A stretch of DNA of 64,000 bases. It comes from Terriglobia bacterium. Its GTDB lineage: Bacteria; Acidobacteriota; Terriglobia; JAJPHL01. A model generated the notes under the pieces. It had not been told where the DNA came from and ran no database searches. It worked only from the letters and a program-made list of their open reading frames with translations. The stretch's first letter is position 1. Every line of letters starts with the position of its first letter. This document shows, in pieces, positions 52,872-61,050 of this stretch. Location of the stretch: the NCBI GenBank assembly GCA_021325275.1, contig JAJPHL010000017.1:60153-124152 (forward strand), given 5' to 3'. The position numbers were made by a program, and so were the translations under genes.

Positions 52872-53654
52872 ATGAACGACAACGAATATCGGGAATTCCT
52901 TAAGTACATTTTTGAGCGCTACGTCCGCCCGAGGCTCGCCTTTCTCAGGGAGCGGTACTCCCATCACTTTGAGGACCAGTTCTCCCATGAATTGAGTCGC
53001 GTTGAGCGGTCGGTTCGCCTCTGTCGCTACATCGAAGGCGACACAGACGAGAATATATATTCAACATTTCAACCGCATCGCCTGCTGCAGGCGGTCGGCG
53101 AGACGCGCAACGGACTGAGCTTCAACACAGACATGCTCGAATCCGGAGGCTTCATGGATGAATACGAAGCTCACGCTGACGAGATTCTCGCCGGTCTGCA
53201 GGCAGAGCATCTACCTGAAGTCGATAAGGACTTACTTCGCGAGATGGGCAGTATGAGTCCTGACTCGGAAATCCAGGGATTGGTCTACACGGCAAAGGCT
53301 CGTTGCGAGCATGAACGCCACCACCAACGCGAAGTTCCTGTCCGGCAGGAACTCCGAAACATAGAGAAGAGGTTGGCCGAGGCTGCGAACGACTTCAAGG
53401 TGGTTGAGGAGATGTTTAAGAGGTCGTTCACGGGAGAGGTTGTTGGGCCGCTCCCGAAGAAATCTCGCCGTTGGTTCAAGGGACTCGGGCAAATTGGCCA
53501 GGGCTGCGCGCTCTCCATCGCCAACGCCGCACTGGCAGTCGGGGCTCTGCATTTGCCGGTTTCTCCCGAGACGCGAACTTGGGGGGCCATTGCGTCCGTT
53601 GCCACTGGCATCGGCGCGATCATGAACGGCATCGGCGATCTACGTGCCGAGTAG
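52872..53654 (+). CDS. Uncharacterised helical protein with a C-terminal two-helix membrane anchor
   Basis: The 260-residue protein is not recognised. The first 195 residues are charged and probably helical (FERYVRPRLAFLRERYSHHF, then ERHHQREVPVRQELRNIEKR). The last 55 contain two hydrophobic helices separated by a short polar turn: GCALSIANAALAVGALHLPV and TWGAIASVATGIGAIMNGI. A C-terminal membrane hairpin preceded by a soluble domain is a layout often found in defence effectors that disrupt the membrane. It lies 21 nt after the AbiTii gene, with GGGAG upstream of the ATG, so it is the third gene of the operon. Confidence 0.7.
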   Translation: MNDNEYREFLKYIFERYVRPRLAFLRERYSHHFEDQFSHELSRVERSVRLCRYIEGDTDENIYSTFQPHRLLQAVGETRNGLSFNTDMLESGGFMDEYEAHADEILAGLQAEHLPEVDKDLLREMGSMSPDSEIQGLVYTAKARCEHERHHQREVPVRQELRNIEKRLAEAANDFKVVEEMFKRSFTGEVVGPLPKKSRRWFKGLGQIGQGCALSIANAALAVGALHLPVSPETRTWGAIASVATGIGAIMNGIGDLRAE

Positions 53655-53857
53655 CAAGGGTTACGGCCGACATGTCCGCGCTTCGGTAACACGTCCTGCC
53701 CTCCATCGAACTACGCGAAATCACCCGACGAGATCCAGCAACTCTAGCGTGTGGGCGCGAGACGACACTCGGTGCCACTCATGGGCCGCTTACTGGCATC
53801 TACTACTATGGGTTTTCTCGGCGTTCAATTGCCTAGGCCAAGCTCAACCCGAATGAA

Positions 53858-54199
53858 CTACTTGCGTTTTTTCTTGGCGGACAGCCAAGCCATCTTCAAA
53901 AGTCCCTTGAGTGCGTCGGGACTCACGCGATCCATGCGCACCAACACGCACGGGTAATTCTGATAGTGCTCTTTCACGTAGTAAGCGTCCGGCGCGGACT
54001 CTAACAACTCGGCCCGCTGTGCGAAATCGACGCGGAACGCAAGCGACCCTCGCTCGGCGGTCTTGTGCGTGGGAACCACCACGTACCACTGGCCGTCGAC
54101 TTTGAATGCCGGCGATCCCCACGCCTTTGATTCAGTGGTGCCGGAAAGCTGCATCGCGAGCGGCCGCACGATGTCAAACGGAGTTTTCTTACTGGGCAT
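53858..54199 (-). CDS. MmcQ/YjbR family DNA-binding-like protein
   Basis: This 113-residue protein follows the YjbR/MmcQ fold: KAWGSPAFKVDGQWYVVVPT, then AERGSLAFRVDFAQRAELLE and YYVKEHYQNYPCVLVRMD. The C-terminus (LSAKKKRK) is basic. Members have a CyaY-like fold and are thought to bind DNA, though no role is established. The start is the Met at 54199. A longer frame adds 15 poor residues. It stands alone between the defence operon and BrnT. Confidence 0.75.
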   Translation of the reverse strand: MPSKKTPFDIVRPLAMQLSGTTESKAWGSPAFKVDGQWYVVVPTHKTAERGSLAFRVDFAQRAELLESAPDAYYVKEHYQNYPCVLVRMDRVSPDALKGLLKMAWLSAKKKRK

Positions 54200-54237
54200 T
54201 GTGGACGCTAGCTTACCATCGATCGAGCTCCTTGGCA

Positions 54238-54266
54238 TTGACAATGCATACGTTTGTACATACGAT
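54238..54266 (+). promoter_or_regulatory. brnTA promoter TTGACA-N17-TACGAT, leaderless
   Basis: A consensus -35 TTGACA (54238-54243) is 17 nt from TACGAT (54261-54266), which is 6 nt before the GTG at 54273. Repeated CATACG elements between and around the boxes may be the BrnA operator. Confidence 0.7.
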
Positions 54267-54272
54267 TGAAAT

Positions 54273-54542
54273 GTGGCCTACGAGTGGGATCCGGAGAAAG
54301 CCGACGCGAACGTAGCCAAACACGGAATTCATTTTCCGAATGCTTGCATCGCACTCGAGGATGATAATGCGTTGACCTTCGAGGACGAATCCGCCGGTGA
54401 AGAACGCCGCTGGGTGTCGCTTGGCTTGGATGATCTCGGCCGTGTCCTCGTGGTCGTCTACACGTGGCGAGGAAGCTCGATTCGGCTCATTTCCGCGCGG
54501 ACGGCAACCAAGCGCGAAAGAAAGGACTACGAAAAACGATGA
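54273..54542 (+). CDS. brnT: BrnT family ribonuclease toxin
   Basis: The 89-residue protein has the BrnT pattern: YEWDPEKADANVAKHGIHFP, a strand containing ALTFEDESAGEERRWVSLG, and IRLISARTATKRERKDYE at the end. BrnT is a RelE-fold ribonuclease that halts translation. The start is the GTG at 54273, since an overlapping ATG two bases upstream is out of frame. Its stop overlaps the BrnA ATG (ATGA). The fold appears intact. Confidence 0.88.
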   Translation: MAYEWDPEKADANVAKHGIHFPNACIALEDDNALTFEDESAGEERRWVSLGLDDLGRVLVVVYTWRGSSIRLISARTATKRERKDYEKR

Positions 54543-54793
54543 AAAAGGAATACGACTTTTCAAAGGCTCGGCGCGGCGCCGTGGTCGCGTCGCCGCCCGG
54601 AAAAGAGCGAATCACAATCCGGCTCGATAAAGATGTGATCGATTGGTTCGTTCGACAGGTCGAGCGTGCCGGCGGCGGCAATTACCAAACGAACATCAAC
54701 GATGTCCTTAAGCGCCACGTTGCCGCATCGCGCGAGCCCCTGGAGTCTACGTTGCGGCGCGTGATCCGCGAGGAATTACGCCGAGCAGGCTGA
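54539..54793 (+). CDS. brnA: BrnA family antitoxin
   Basis: The 84-residue BrnA-type antitoxin has a linker with KEYDFSKARRGAVV and a C-terminal ribbon-helix-helix (KERITIRLDKDVIDWFVRQ, then NYQTNINDVLKRHV). BrnA binds BrnT and autoregulates the operon. It overlaps BrnT by four bases. The pair lies at the right end of the accessory island, just before the TetR gene. Confidence 0.88.
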   Translation: MKKEYDFSKARRGAVVASPPGKERITIRLDKDVIDWFVRQVERAGGGNYQTNINDVLKRHVAASREPLESTLRRVIREELRRAG

Positions 54794-54840
54794 TCACTTT
54801 CAATTCCCGCTCGCCGACACAGAACGTGTGAAATCCCCGA

Positions 54841-54869
54841 TTGACAAGTTCGCGGGGCCACGCTAGGAT
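54841..54869 (+). promoter_or_regulatory. Promoter of the TetR-efflux operon, TTGACA-N17-TAGGAT
   Basis: Consensus TTGACA (54841-54846) is 17 nt from TAGGAT (54864-54869). The operator palindrome begins inside the -10 box, so bound repressor would block open-complex formation. Confidence 0.75.
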
Positions 54870-54901
54870 TCAAACAGTCGTTTGAATCACTCGTTTGAAT
54901 C
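54867..54901 (+). promoter_or_regulatory. TetR operator: palindrome plus third half-site
   Basis: GATTCAAAC and GTTTGAATC form a perfect 9-bp inverted repeat around AGTC (54867-54888). Another GTTTGAATC follows at 54893-54901, 13 bp from the previous one. This is the most likely autoregulatory site of the TetR protein encoded next. Confidence 0.75.
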
Positions 54902-54916
54902 GTTCTGGATCGACGT

Positions 54917-55591
54917 ATGGGGGCCGGAACCAAAAAACGCATTCTCGACGCCGCCGAACGGCTCTTCGCCGACCGCGGCTACGCCTCTACGTCCTTGCGC
55001 ACCATCACCAAGGCCGCCGGCGTCAATCTCGCCGCCGTGCACTATCATTACCATTCCAAAGACGTGCTCCTCGATCAGGTCATCGACCGCCGGGCCAGCG
55101 AAGTGAATCGCATGCGCCTGGAAATGTTGGACCGCTTTCGCCGCGAAGCCCGCGGCCGTCCCGTGACGCTTGAAAAAATCATGGAAGCGTTCCTGGCGCC
55201 GGCGTTCCACATGCTGCGCACGTACCCCAAGATCGGGCAGCGCTTCACGCGTCTCATGGGACGATTGCACGCCGAAGGCGACTTGCCGCATCAGATCATG
55301 CGCCGCCGCTTCGGGCCGATCGTCAAGGTCTTCCACGACGCATTGCAGGAGTCGCTGCCGAAGCTACCGCCCGGAGATCTCGCCTGGCGCACGCACTTCA
55401 TGATCGGAGCGATGGCGCATACCTTGCGCTGGGGTCAGCAAATGGAAATCACGCCGGGCGCGGGACCGTTGCTCATCGACGAGGGATTGCTTCCGCGTCT
55501 CATTGCATTTTTGTGCGCCGGATTCCGCGTGGCGCCGGAGTCGGCGCACCGTCGTCCTAGTTCGCAGAAAATCTTGAAGGTGAAACCATGA
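54917..55591 (+). CDS. TetR-family transcriptional regulator
   Basis: The 224-residue regulator has a TetR HTH at the N-terminus (KKRILDAAERLFADRGYAST, then AGVNLAAVHYHYHSKDVL) and a C-terminal ligand domain related to the CerR/YbiH type (from about residue 75). It overlaps the TolC gene by four bases and is the first gene of the efflux operon, so it probably represses the whole unit and is relieved by a transported drug. The strong palindrome upstream is its likely operator. Confidence 0.92.
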   Translation: MGAGTKKRILDAAERLFADRGYASTSLRTITKAAGVNLAAVHYHYHSKDVLLDQVIDRRASEVNRMRLEMLDRFRREARGRPVTLEKIMEAFLAPAFHMLRTYPKIGQRFTRLMGRLHAEGDLPHQIMRRRFGPIVKVFHDALQESLPKLPPGDLAWRTHFMIGAMAHTLRWGQQMEITPGAGPLLIDEGLLPRLIAFLCAGFRVAPESAHRRPSSQKILKVKP

Positions 55592-56934
55592 AAAAACACG
55601 CCCTTCTTACGTTCTGCATCGCGATCGCGGTCTCCGCTTTCGCGCAAACCGCACCGCAGCGGCAACTGATGCGGCTCACGATGAAGCAAGCCGTCGAGAT
55701 CGCCACGTCAAAGGACGGATCCGTGCGCGTCTTCTTCGCGAGAGAAGCGCTGCGCCAAGCGCGCTCGCGTTCGGCGCAATCCTTTGCGGCGTTTTTGCCC
55801 GACATCGAAAGTTCCGTGCAGCAGCGCAACATGGACATCAATCTCGCGGCGCAGGGATTTTCGAGCATCCATTTTCCCGCGGGGCTTCCCTTCGCCTTCC
55901 CGTCCCTGGTTGGTCCCTTCAACGTTTTCGATGCGCGCGCCACGGCGCAGTTGAGCATCTTTTCTCTCTCCGACATCCGCCGCTACCAAGCGTCGAAGGC
56001 GACGGTGCGCGCCGCCGAAGCCGACAGCGATCAAGCAACCAATGACGTATCGGCGCAAGTCGCGCGCGCGTATCTCGCCGCGCAACGCTCCGACGCCGCG
56101 CTCGCCGCCGCCGACGCCGACGTCGCGCTGGCCGAAACGCTTTTGAAAGAAGCCCAGGACGAAAAAGATGCCGGCATGGGCACGGGAATCGAAGTGACTC
56201 GCGCGCGCGTGCAGCTTCTCAATCAAACGCAACAGCAACTCATCGCCCGCAACGACCGCCATCGCCAGTACTGGCAGCTTCTCCGCGCCATGAACGTGCC
56301 GGTCGAGGTCCCCGTGGAGCTCGACGGAGTGCTCGGCTACCACGAAGACGCCGCGCAATCGTTCGACGAAGCCCACAAGGCCGCGCTCGACCATCGCGCC
56401 GACTACAAAGCGCTTCAGCACCGCGAGGAAACGGCGCGTCTCACCAACAGTTCCGTCGCTTTCGAACGGCTGCCGAGCGTCGCTGGGTTCGCCGACTACG
56501 GGGCGAACGGCTCGAGCATCGAGCACGCGCTGCCCACGCGAACCTACGGCGTCCAGGTGAAAGTGCCCATCTTCGACGGCGGACGCCGCGACGAGCGGCG
56601 CGTGGAAACGCAGTCGCAACTTCGCCAAGCTTCCGCGCAAACGGAAGACTTGCTGCGGCAAATCGATCTCGACATTCATTTGGCGCTCGACACCATCGAC
56701 TCCGCGGCGGAGCAAGTAAAAGTCGCCGAGCAAGCGCTGGGACTGGCCGAAAGCGAGCTCGCGCAGGCGCGCCGCCGCAACTCCGCCGGCGTGTCCACCG
56801 GCATTGAAGTCACCGACGCGCAAACGCGCCTGACGCGCGCGCGCGACAATCGCATCGCCGCGCTTTACGCTTACAATTTGGCGCGCGTTGATTTGGCGCA
56901 AGCCACCGGAACCATCCGGCAATTTGTTCAGTAG
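55588..56934 (+). CDS. TolC-family outer-membrane efflux protein
   Basis: The 448-residue protein has a signal peptide (MKKHALLTFCIAIAVSAFAQ) and the two-repeat coiled-coil/barrel plan of TolC. Repeat ends are seen in ETLLKEAQDEKDAGMGTGIE, then VTRARVQLLNQTQQQL, and in LAQARRRNSAGVSTGIEVTD, then AQTRLTRARDN. It would form the outer-membrane exit duct for the ABC pump encoded downstream. Its ATG overlaps the TetR stop, and the HlyD-type gene starts 10 nt after it. Confidence 0.92.
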   Translation: MKKHALLTFCIAIAVSAFAQTAPQRQLMRLTMKQAVEIATSKDGSVRVFFAREALRQARSRSAQSFAAFLPDIESSVQQRNMDINLAAQGFSSIHFPAGLPFAFPSLVGPFNVFDARATAQLSIFSLSDIRRYQASKATVRAAEADSDQATNDVSAQVARAYLAAQRSDAALAAADADVALAETLLKEAQDEKDAGMGTGIEVTRARVQLLNQTQQQLIARNDRHRQYWQLLRAMNVPVEVPVELDGVLGYHEDAAQSFDEAHKAALDHRADYKALQHREETARLTNSSVAFERLPSVAGFADYGANGSSIEHALPTRTYGVQVKVPIFDGGRRDERRVETQSQLRQASAQTEDLLRQIDLDIHLALDTIDSAAEQVKVAEQALGLAESELAQARRRNSAGVSTGIEVTDAQTRLTRARDNRIAALYAYNLARVDLAQATGTIRQFVQ

Positions 56935-56944
56935 TGGAGACCCT

Positions 56945-58141
56945 ATGAAGAAGAATCGCGTTCCCATCATTCTGGTTTTGGCCGCGCTGGCGATCGGTGG
57001 ATACGTCCTCTATCGGCAGATGAATCGCCCGGACCCCAATCGCATCCTGATCAGCGGCAACATCGAGCTGACGGAAGTGAACATGGCGTTCAAGGTATCG
57101 GGCAAACTCATCGAGCGCACCGTCGATGAGGGCGACAATGTGAAAAAAGGCATGGTGATCGCGCGCCTCGACCACGAGCAGGCCGGCCGCTCGAAGGATC
57201 GCGAAGACGCCGCGCTGGTCTCGGCGCAGAATCAATTGACCGCCGCCGAAAGCGCCGTCGCCTGGGAGCGGCAGACGATGGCCGCCGACATCGAGCAGCG
57301 TCGCGCCGACTTGCAAAACTTTCAGCAGCAATTTCTACAACTGAAGAACGGCTCGCGCCCGCAGGAAATTCAAGACGCGGCGGCCGCCGTTTCCAGCGCC
57401 ACTTCGGAAGCCGATCGCGCCCGCAGCGATTGGGAACGCGCTCAAACGCTCTTCAAGAACGACGACATTTCCCGCCAGCAGTACGATCAATTCCGCCGCA
57501 ATCACGAGACGGCGGACGCCGCGCTCAAGTCCGCGAAGGAACGCGAGGCGCTGGTGGTGATTGGGCCACGTCCTGAAGCGATCGCCGCGGCCGAAGCGCA
57601 AGTTCGCCGCGCCGAAGCCGGATTGAAAATGGCGCAAGCCAACGAACTGGAGTTGCGCCGCCGCGAAGACGACGTGCGCACGCGCAACGCGGAAATCGCG
57701 CGCCAACAAGCGCAATTGCAAGTGGCGGTCGCTCAACTCGACGACACGACGATCGCATCTCCCATCGATGGCGTGGTTCTCGTGAAATCCGCCGACGTCG
57801 GCGAGGTGCTCGCGCCCGGCGCGACCGTCGTGACGCTCGGTGACGTCGATCATCCGTGGGTGCGCGGCTACATCCCGGAAGACGATCTCGGCCGCATCCA
57901 CATAGGCGATAAAGTCAAAGTCACATCCGATAGTTCGCAAAGCACGCGTGGGAAGGTCTTCGACGGCCGCGTAACTTTTATTTCCTCCGAAGCCGAATTC
58001 ACGCCTAAGCAGATTCAAACCACCGAAGAACGCGTAAAACTCGTGTATCGCATCAAGGTCGAAGTGGCGAATCCGCATCGCGACTTGAAACTAAATATGC
58101 CCGTGGATGCGGAAATCATGCTGAGTAACAAAGATCATTAA
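56945..58141 (+). CDS. HlyD/EmrA-type periplasmic adaptor (membrane fusion protein)
   Basis: The 398-residue protein has an N-terminal membrane anchor (PIILVLAALAIGGYVLY), a biotinyl-lipoyl half (NIELTEVNMAFKVSGKLIER), a long coiled coil (about 95-265, rich in Ala, Gln and Arg) and the returning lipoyl half (TIASPIDGVVLVKSADVGEV). It links the inner-membrane ABC transporter to the TolC-like channel. It resembles YbhG, the adaptor of the YbhFSR exporter. The start MKKNRVPI has a weak GGAG upstream. Confidence 0.92.
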   Translation: MKKNRVPIILVLAALAIGGYVLYRQMNRPDPNRILISGNIELTEVNMAFKVSGKLIERTVDEGDNVKKGMVIARLDHEQAGRSKDREDAALVSAQNQLTAAESAVAWERQTMAADIEQRRADLQNFQQQFLQLKNGSRPQEIQDAAAAVSSATSEADRARSDWERAQTLFKNDDISRQQYDQFRRNHETADAALKSAKEREALVVIGPRPEAIAAAEAQVRRAEAGLKMAQANELELRRREDDVRTRNAEIARQQAQLQVAVAQLDDTTIASPIDGVVLVKSADVGEVLAPGATVVTLGDVDHPWVRGYIPEDDLGRIHIGDKVKVTSDSSQSTRGKVFDGRVTFISSEAEFTPKQIQTTEERVKLVYRIKVEVANPHRDLKLNMPVDAEIMLSNKDH

Positions 58142-58177
58142 CCACAAAGACACAGCGAGCGCAAAGAAAAGCAAAGC
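58142..58177. repeat. Short CACAAAG/CACAGAG-type repeat
   Basis: The 36-bp spacer, together with the last bases of the adaptor gene, reads ACCACAAAGACACAGCGAGC and AAAGAAAAGCAAAGC. It resembles the longer repeat at 50209-50300. The element sits within an operon, so it evidently does not stop transcription. Confidence 0.5.
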
Positions 58178-58960
58178 ATGGATCCAATTATCCAAGCGCG
58201 GAATGTCACCAGGAAGTTCGGCGACCTCGTCGCGCTCGACAAGTTCAATCTCGAGGTCCCTAAGGGCGAGATCTTCGGTCTTGTCGGACCCGACGGTGCG
58301 GGCAAGACCACCACGCTGCGCTTGTTCTGCGGCCTGCTCGATCCCACCGAGGGTGAAGTTCGCGTCGCCGGTTTCAACGCGTCAAATCAAACCGACCAAG
58401 TGCGCGATCGCATCGGGTACATGGCGCAGCGATTTGGTTTGTACCAAGACCTGACCGTAGAAGAAAACATGGATTTCTACGCCGACCTGTTCGGAATCGT
58501 CGGCGCGGAGCGCGATCGCTTGAAGGGCGAACTGCTGCCGATGACGCGCATGCAGCAATTCCGCAACCGCCAAGCGGGCAAACTTTCCGGCGGCATGAAG
58601 CAAAAGCTCGCGCTCATGTGCACGCTGCTCCATCACCCGCAGATTCTCTTCCTCGACGAGCCGACCAACGGTGTGGACCCGCTGTCGCGCCGCGATTTCT
58701 GGGCCATTCTCTACCAGCTCATTAAGGACGGCGTCACCGTATTCGTCGCCACGGCGTATCTCGACGAAGCCGAGCGTTGCAATCGCGTCGGTCTGTTGCA
58801 TCGCGGCAAGCTGATCCACTGCGACACGCCGGCCAACCTGAAGGCCATGGTTCCGCACTATGCCGTGCGTCATAGCGAAGTGTCTCTGGAAGACGCGTTC
58901 ATTTTTCTAGTCAACCAAGCGGAGCTGCAAAATCCCAACGCCGCGCCCATCGCGTCATGA
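58178..58960 (+). CDS. ABC exporter ATPase, first half of a YbhF-type pair (H-loop His missing)
   Basis: The 260-residue ATPase has Walker A GPDGAGKTTT, Q-loop, signature LSGGMKQ and Walker B LFLDEPTNG. The switch (H-loop) histidine is replaced: the sequence reads FVATAYLDEAERC where the second ATPase has VTTHYMDEAEYC. In YbhF the two nucleotide-binding domains are fused and the first is degenerate at this loop. Here they are encoded separately. It overlaps the second ATPase by four bases (ATGA). Confidence 0.92.
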   Translation: MDPIIQARNVTRKFGDLVALDKFNLEVPKGEIFGLVGPDGAGKTTTLRLFCGLLDPTEGEVRVAGFNASNQTDQVRDRIGYMAQRFGLYQDLTVEENMDFYADLFGIVGAERDRLKGELLPMTRMQQFRNRQAGKLSGGMKQKLALMCTLLHHPQILFLDEPTNGVDPLSRRDFWAILYQLIKDGVTVFVATAYLDEAERCNRVGLLHRGKLIHCDTPANLKAMVPHYAVRHSEVSLEDAFIFLVNQAELQNPNAAPIAS

Positions 58961-59919
58961 ACGACCATCCCCAGAACGGAACGCACGCCGTCGAGATCGA
59001 GAATCTCACCAAGACGTTCGGCGATTTTGTGGCCGTCGACAACGTTTCGATCACTGTCGCGAAAGGCGAAATCTTCGGCTTCCTGGGACCAAATGGCGCG
59101 GGCAAATCGACAACCATCCGCATCCTTTGCGGATTGCTGAAACCAACCTTGGGACGCGCCAGCGTCAACGGCCTCGACGTCGCGACGAAGCCCGAGGAAA
59201 TTCGCCAGTCGATCGGCTACATGTCGCAGAAATTCTCGCTCTACGAAGGACTCACCGTCGAGGAGAACATCGATTTCTTCAGCGGCATCTACGGCGTCGC
59301 GAAAGACAAGCGCGAGGCGCGCAAGGACTACGCGTTGACGATGGCCAGCCTGAAAGACCGCCGCGGTTCGCTGACGCGAGAATTGTCCGGCGGATGGAAA
59401 CAGCGCCTCGCGCTCGGTTGCGCGATCCTGCACGAGCCGCCCGTGGTCTTTCTCGATGAGCCGACCTCGGGCGTCGACCCGATTGCGCGCCGCGCGTTTT
59501 GGGATTTGATCTATCAACTCTCGGAAGCGGGACAAACGGTCTTTGTGACCACGCACTATATGGACGAAGCGGAGTATTGCCATCGCGTGGCGCTGATGTA
59601 CGCGGGCAAAGTGATCGCGCTGGGACCGCCGAAGCAATTGAAGGACGAGATGTCGCAAGTCTGCCACTTGCTGCAACTCGACACCAGCGATCCGCTCGAA
59701 ACAATGCGCGCGCTCGAGAAACTGCCGGGCATCCTCGACCTCGCGGTCTTCGGCGCGGGCCTGCACGTCACGGTGAGCGAAGCCGAGCTGGCGATCGAGG
59801 CGATCCGCAAGGCGCTCGACGAACGCCAAGTACAGATCCGCCGCCTGGAAGCGATTCAGCCGTCGCTCGAAGACGTCTTCGTCGCGTTGATTGAAGCAGA
59901 GGAAAGGAAGCCCGCATGA
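58957..59919 (+). CDS. ABC exporter ATPase, second half of a YbhF-type pair
   Basis: This 320-residue ATPase has a complete set of motifs: GPNGAGKSTT, RELSGGWKQRLAL, VVFLDEPTSGVD and the H-loop VTTHYMDEAE. A C-terminal extension of about 80 residues (LQLDTSDPLETMRALEK...) fits drug-type exporters. With the preceding ATPase it should form one catalytically competent site and one degenerate site. It overlaps the first permease gene by four bases. Confidence 0.93.
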   Translation: MNDHPQNGTHAVEIENLTKTFGDFVAVDNVSITVAKGEIFGFLGPNGAGKSTTIRILCGLLKPTLGRASVNGLDVATKPEEIRQSIGYMSQKFSLYEGLTVEENIDFFSGIYGVAKDKREARKDYALTMASLKDRRGSLTRELSGGWKQRLALGCAILHEPPVVFLDEPTSGVDPIARRAFWDLIYQLSEAGQTVFVTTHYMDEAEYCHRVALMYAGKVIALGPPKQLKDEMSQVCHLLQLDTSDPLETMRALEKLPGILDLAVFGAGLHVTVSEAELAIEAIRKALDERQVQIRRLEAIQPSLEDVFVALIEAEERKPA

Positions 59920-61049
59920 CCTATCGCCGCACGCGCGCGATCTTCGTCAAAGAGCTGCGCCACATCGTGCGTGACGTGCGCAGCCTCGCCGCGGCCCTCG
60001 CGCTTCCCATGCTCTATCTCACGCTGTTCGGCTTTGCGCTTTCACTCGATGTGGACCAGATCCCCACGATGATCCGCGATTCCGACAACAGCGCCGCGTC
60101 GCGCGATTTGATCCAGCAATTCCGCGGATCGCGTTACTTCAACATCGTTGGATATGTGAACAACGATCGCGAAGTGGAGCGCGCCATCGACCAAACCAAG
60201 GCGTTGATGGTCATTTCGATTCCCCGCGATTTCTCGCGCAAACTCCCCACGGGTCTGGAGACGCCGGTGCAACTTCTCGTCGATGGTAGCGACTCCAACA
60301 CCGCGTCGATTGCGCTCGGCTACGCCAACACGATTCTCTCCAACTACGCGCTGCAACTTCGCGCGCGCGGAGCGAACCAACCGGCCAGCGCCTACTCCGG
60401 CTCGCCCGTCGACGCGCAACTGCGCGTTTGGTACAACTCGTCGCTGGAGTCGAAGAACTATGTGGTGCCGGGATTGGTCGCGGTGGTGTTGATGATCATC
60501 GCCACGTTTCTCACTTCGCTGACCATCGCGCGCGAATGGGAAATGGCCACGATGGAGCAACTGCTTTCCACGCCCGTGCGTCCCGGCGAGATCGCCATGG
60601 GCAAGATGCTGGCGTACTTCGTGGTCGGCGGTGTCGACATGATCGTGGCGGTGATCGCGGCGTTGTTTCTTTTCGACGTGCCGATGCGCGGCAGTTTCAT
60701 TTTGCTCGCGGTCACTTCCTGCCTCTTCTTGTTTGGCGCGCTGCTCTGGGGAATTTTTATTTCCTCCAAGGCGCGCAGCCAAGCCGTGGCGTTTCAGTTG
60801 GGCGCGCTCACGTCGTTTCTTCCGGCGATGCAGCTTTCCGGATTCATCTACTCCATCGAGACGATGCCGATCCCCATCCAGATCATCACGTACTTGGTGC
60901 CGGCGCGCTATTTCCTGACGATCGTCAAAGGAATTTTCCTGAAAGGCGTCGGCGTGCGAATCCTGTGGCAGGAGATTCTCTTCCTGACCGCTTATGGCGT
61001 CTTTGTTTTCATCCGCACTTCGCAATCGATGCGCCAAAAGGTGGCCTGA
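59916..61049 (+). CDS. ABC-2 type permease (YbhS-like)
   Basis: The 377-residue permease has an N-terminal TM, a large extracytoplasmic domain (about 45-175, containing PVQLLVDGSDSNTASIALGY) and five C-terminal TMs (from VVPGLVAVVLMIIATFLTSL). The ABC-2 motif EWEMATMEQLLSTPVRPGEI precedes the third helix. It pairs with the next permease to form the membrane core. It overlaps the second ATPase gene (ATGA). Confidence 0.92.
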   Translation: MTYRRTRAIFVKELRHIVRDVRSLAAALALPMLYLTLFGFALSLDVDQIPTMIRDSDNSAASRDLIQQFRGSRYFNIVGYVNNDREVERAIDQTKALMVISIPRDFSRKLPTGLETPVQLLVDGSDSNTASIALGYANTILSNYALQLRARGANQPASAYSGSPVDAQLRVWYNSSLESKNYVVPGLVAVVLMIIATFLTSLTIAREWEMATMEQLLSTPVRPGEIAMGKMLAYFVVGGVDMIVAVIAALFLFDVPMRGSFILLAVTSCLFLFGALLWGIFISSKARSQAVAFQLGALTSFLPAMQLSGFIYSIETMPIPIQIITYLVPARYFLTIVKGIFLKGVGVRILWQEILFLTAYGVFVFIRTSQSMRQKVA

Positions 61050-61050
61050 T

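Noticed and set aside
53655..53857. Possible small gene after the membrane-protein gene
   Set aside because: Open frames here have no ribosome-binding site, no TAnnnT box and no recognisable motif.
50196..54800. Prophage or integrative element carrying the defence genes
   Set aside because: No integrase, transposase, tRNA gene or direct-repeat boundary was found. Only composition and gene content suggest an island.
60994..61050. Upstream start for the second permease
   Set aside because: It would overlap the first permease by 56 nt. The ATG at 61051 fits the normal N-terminus of ABC-2 permeases.
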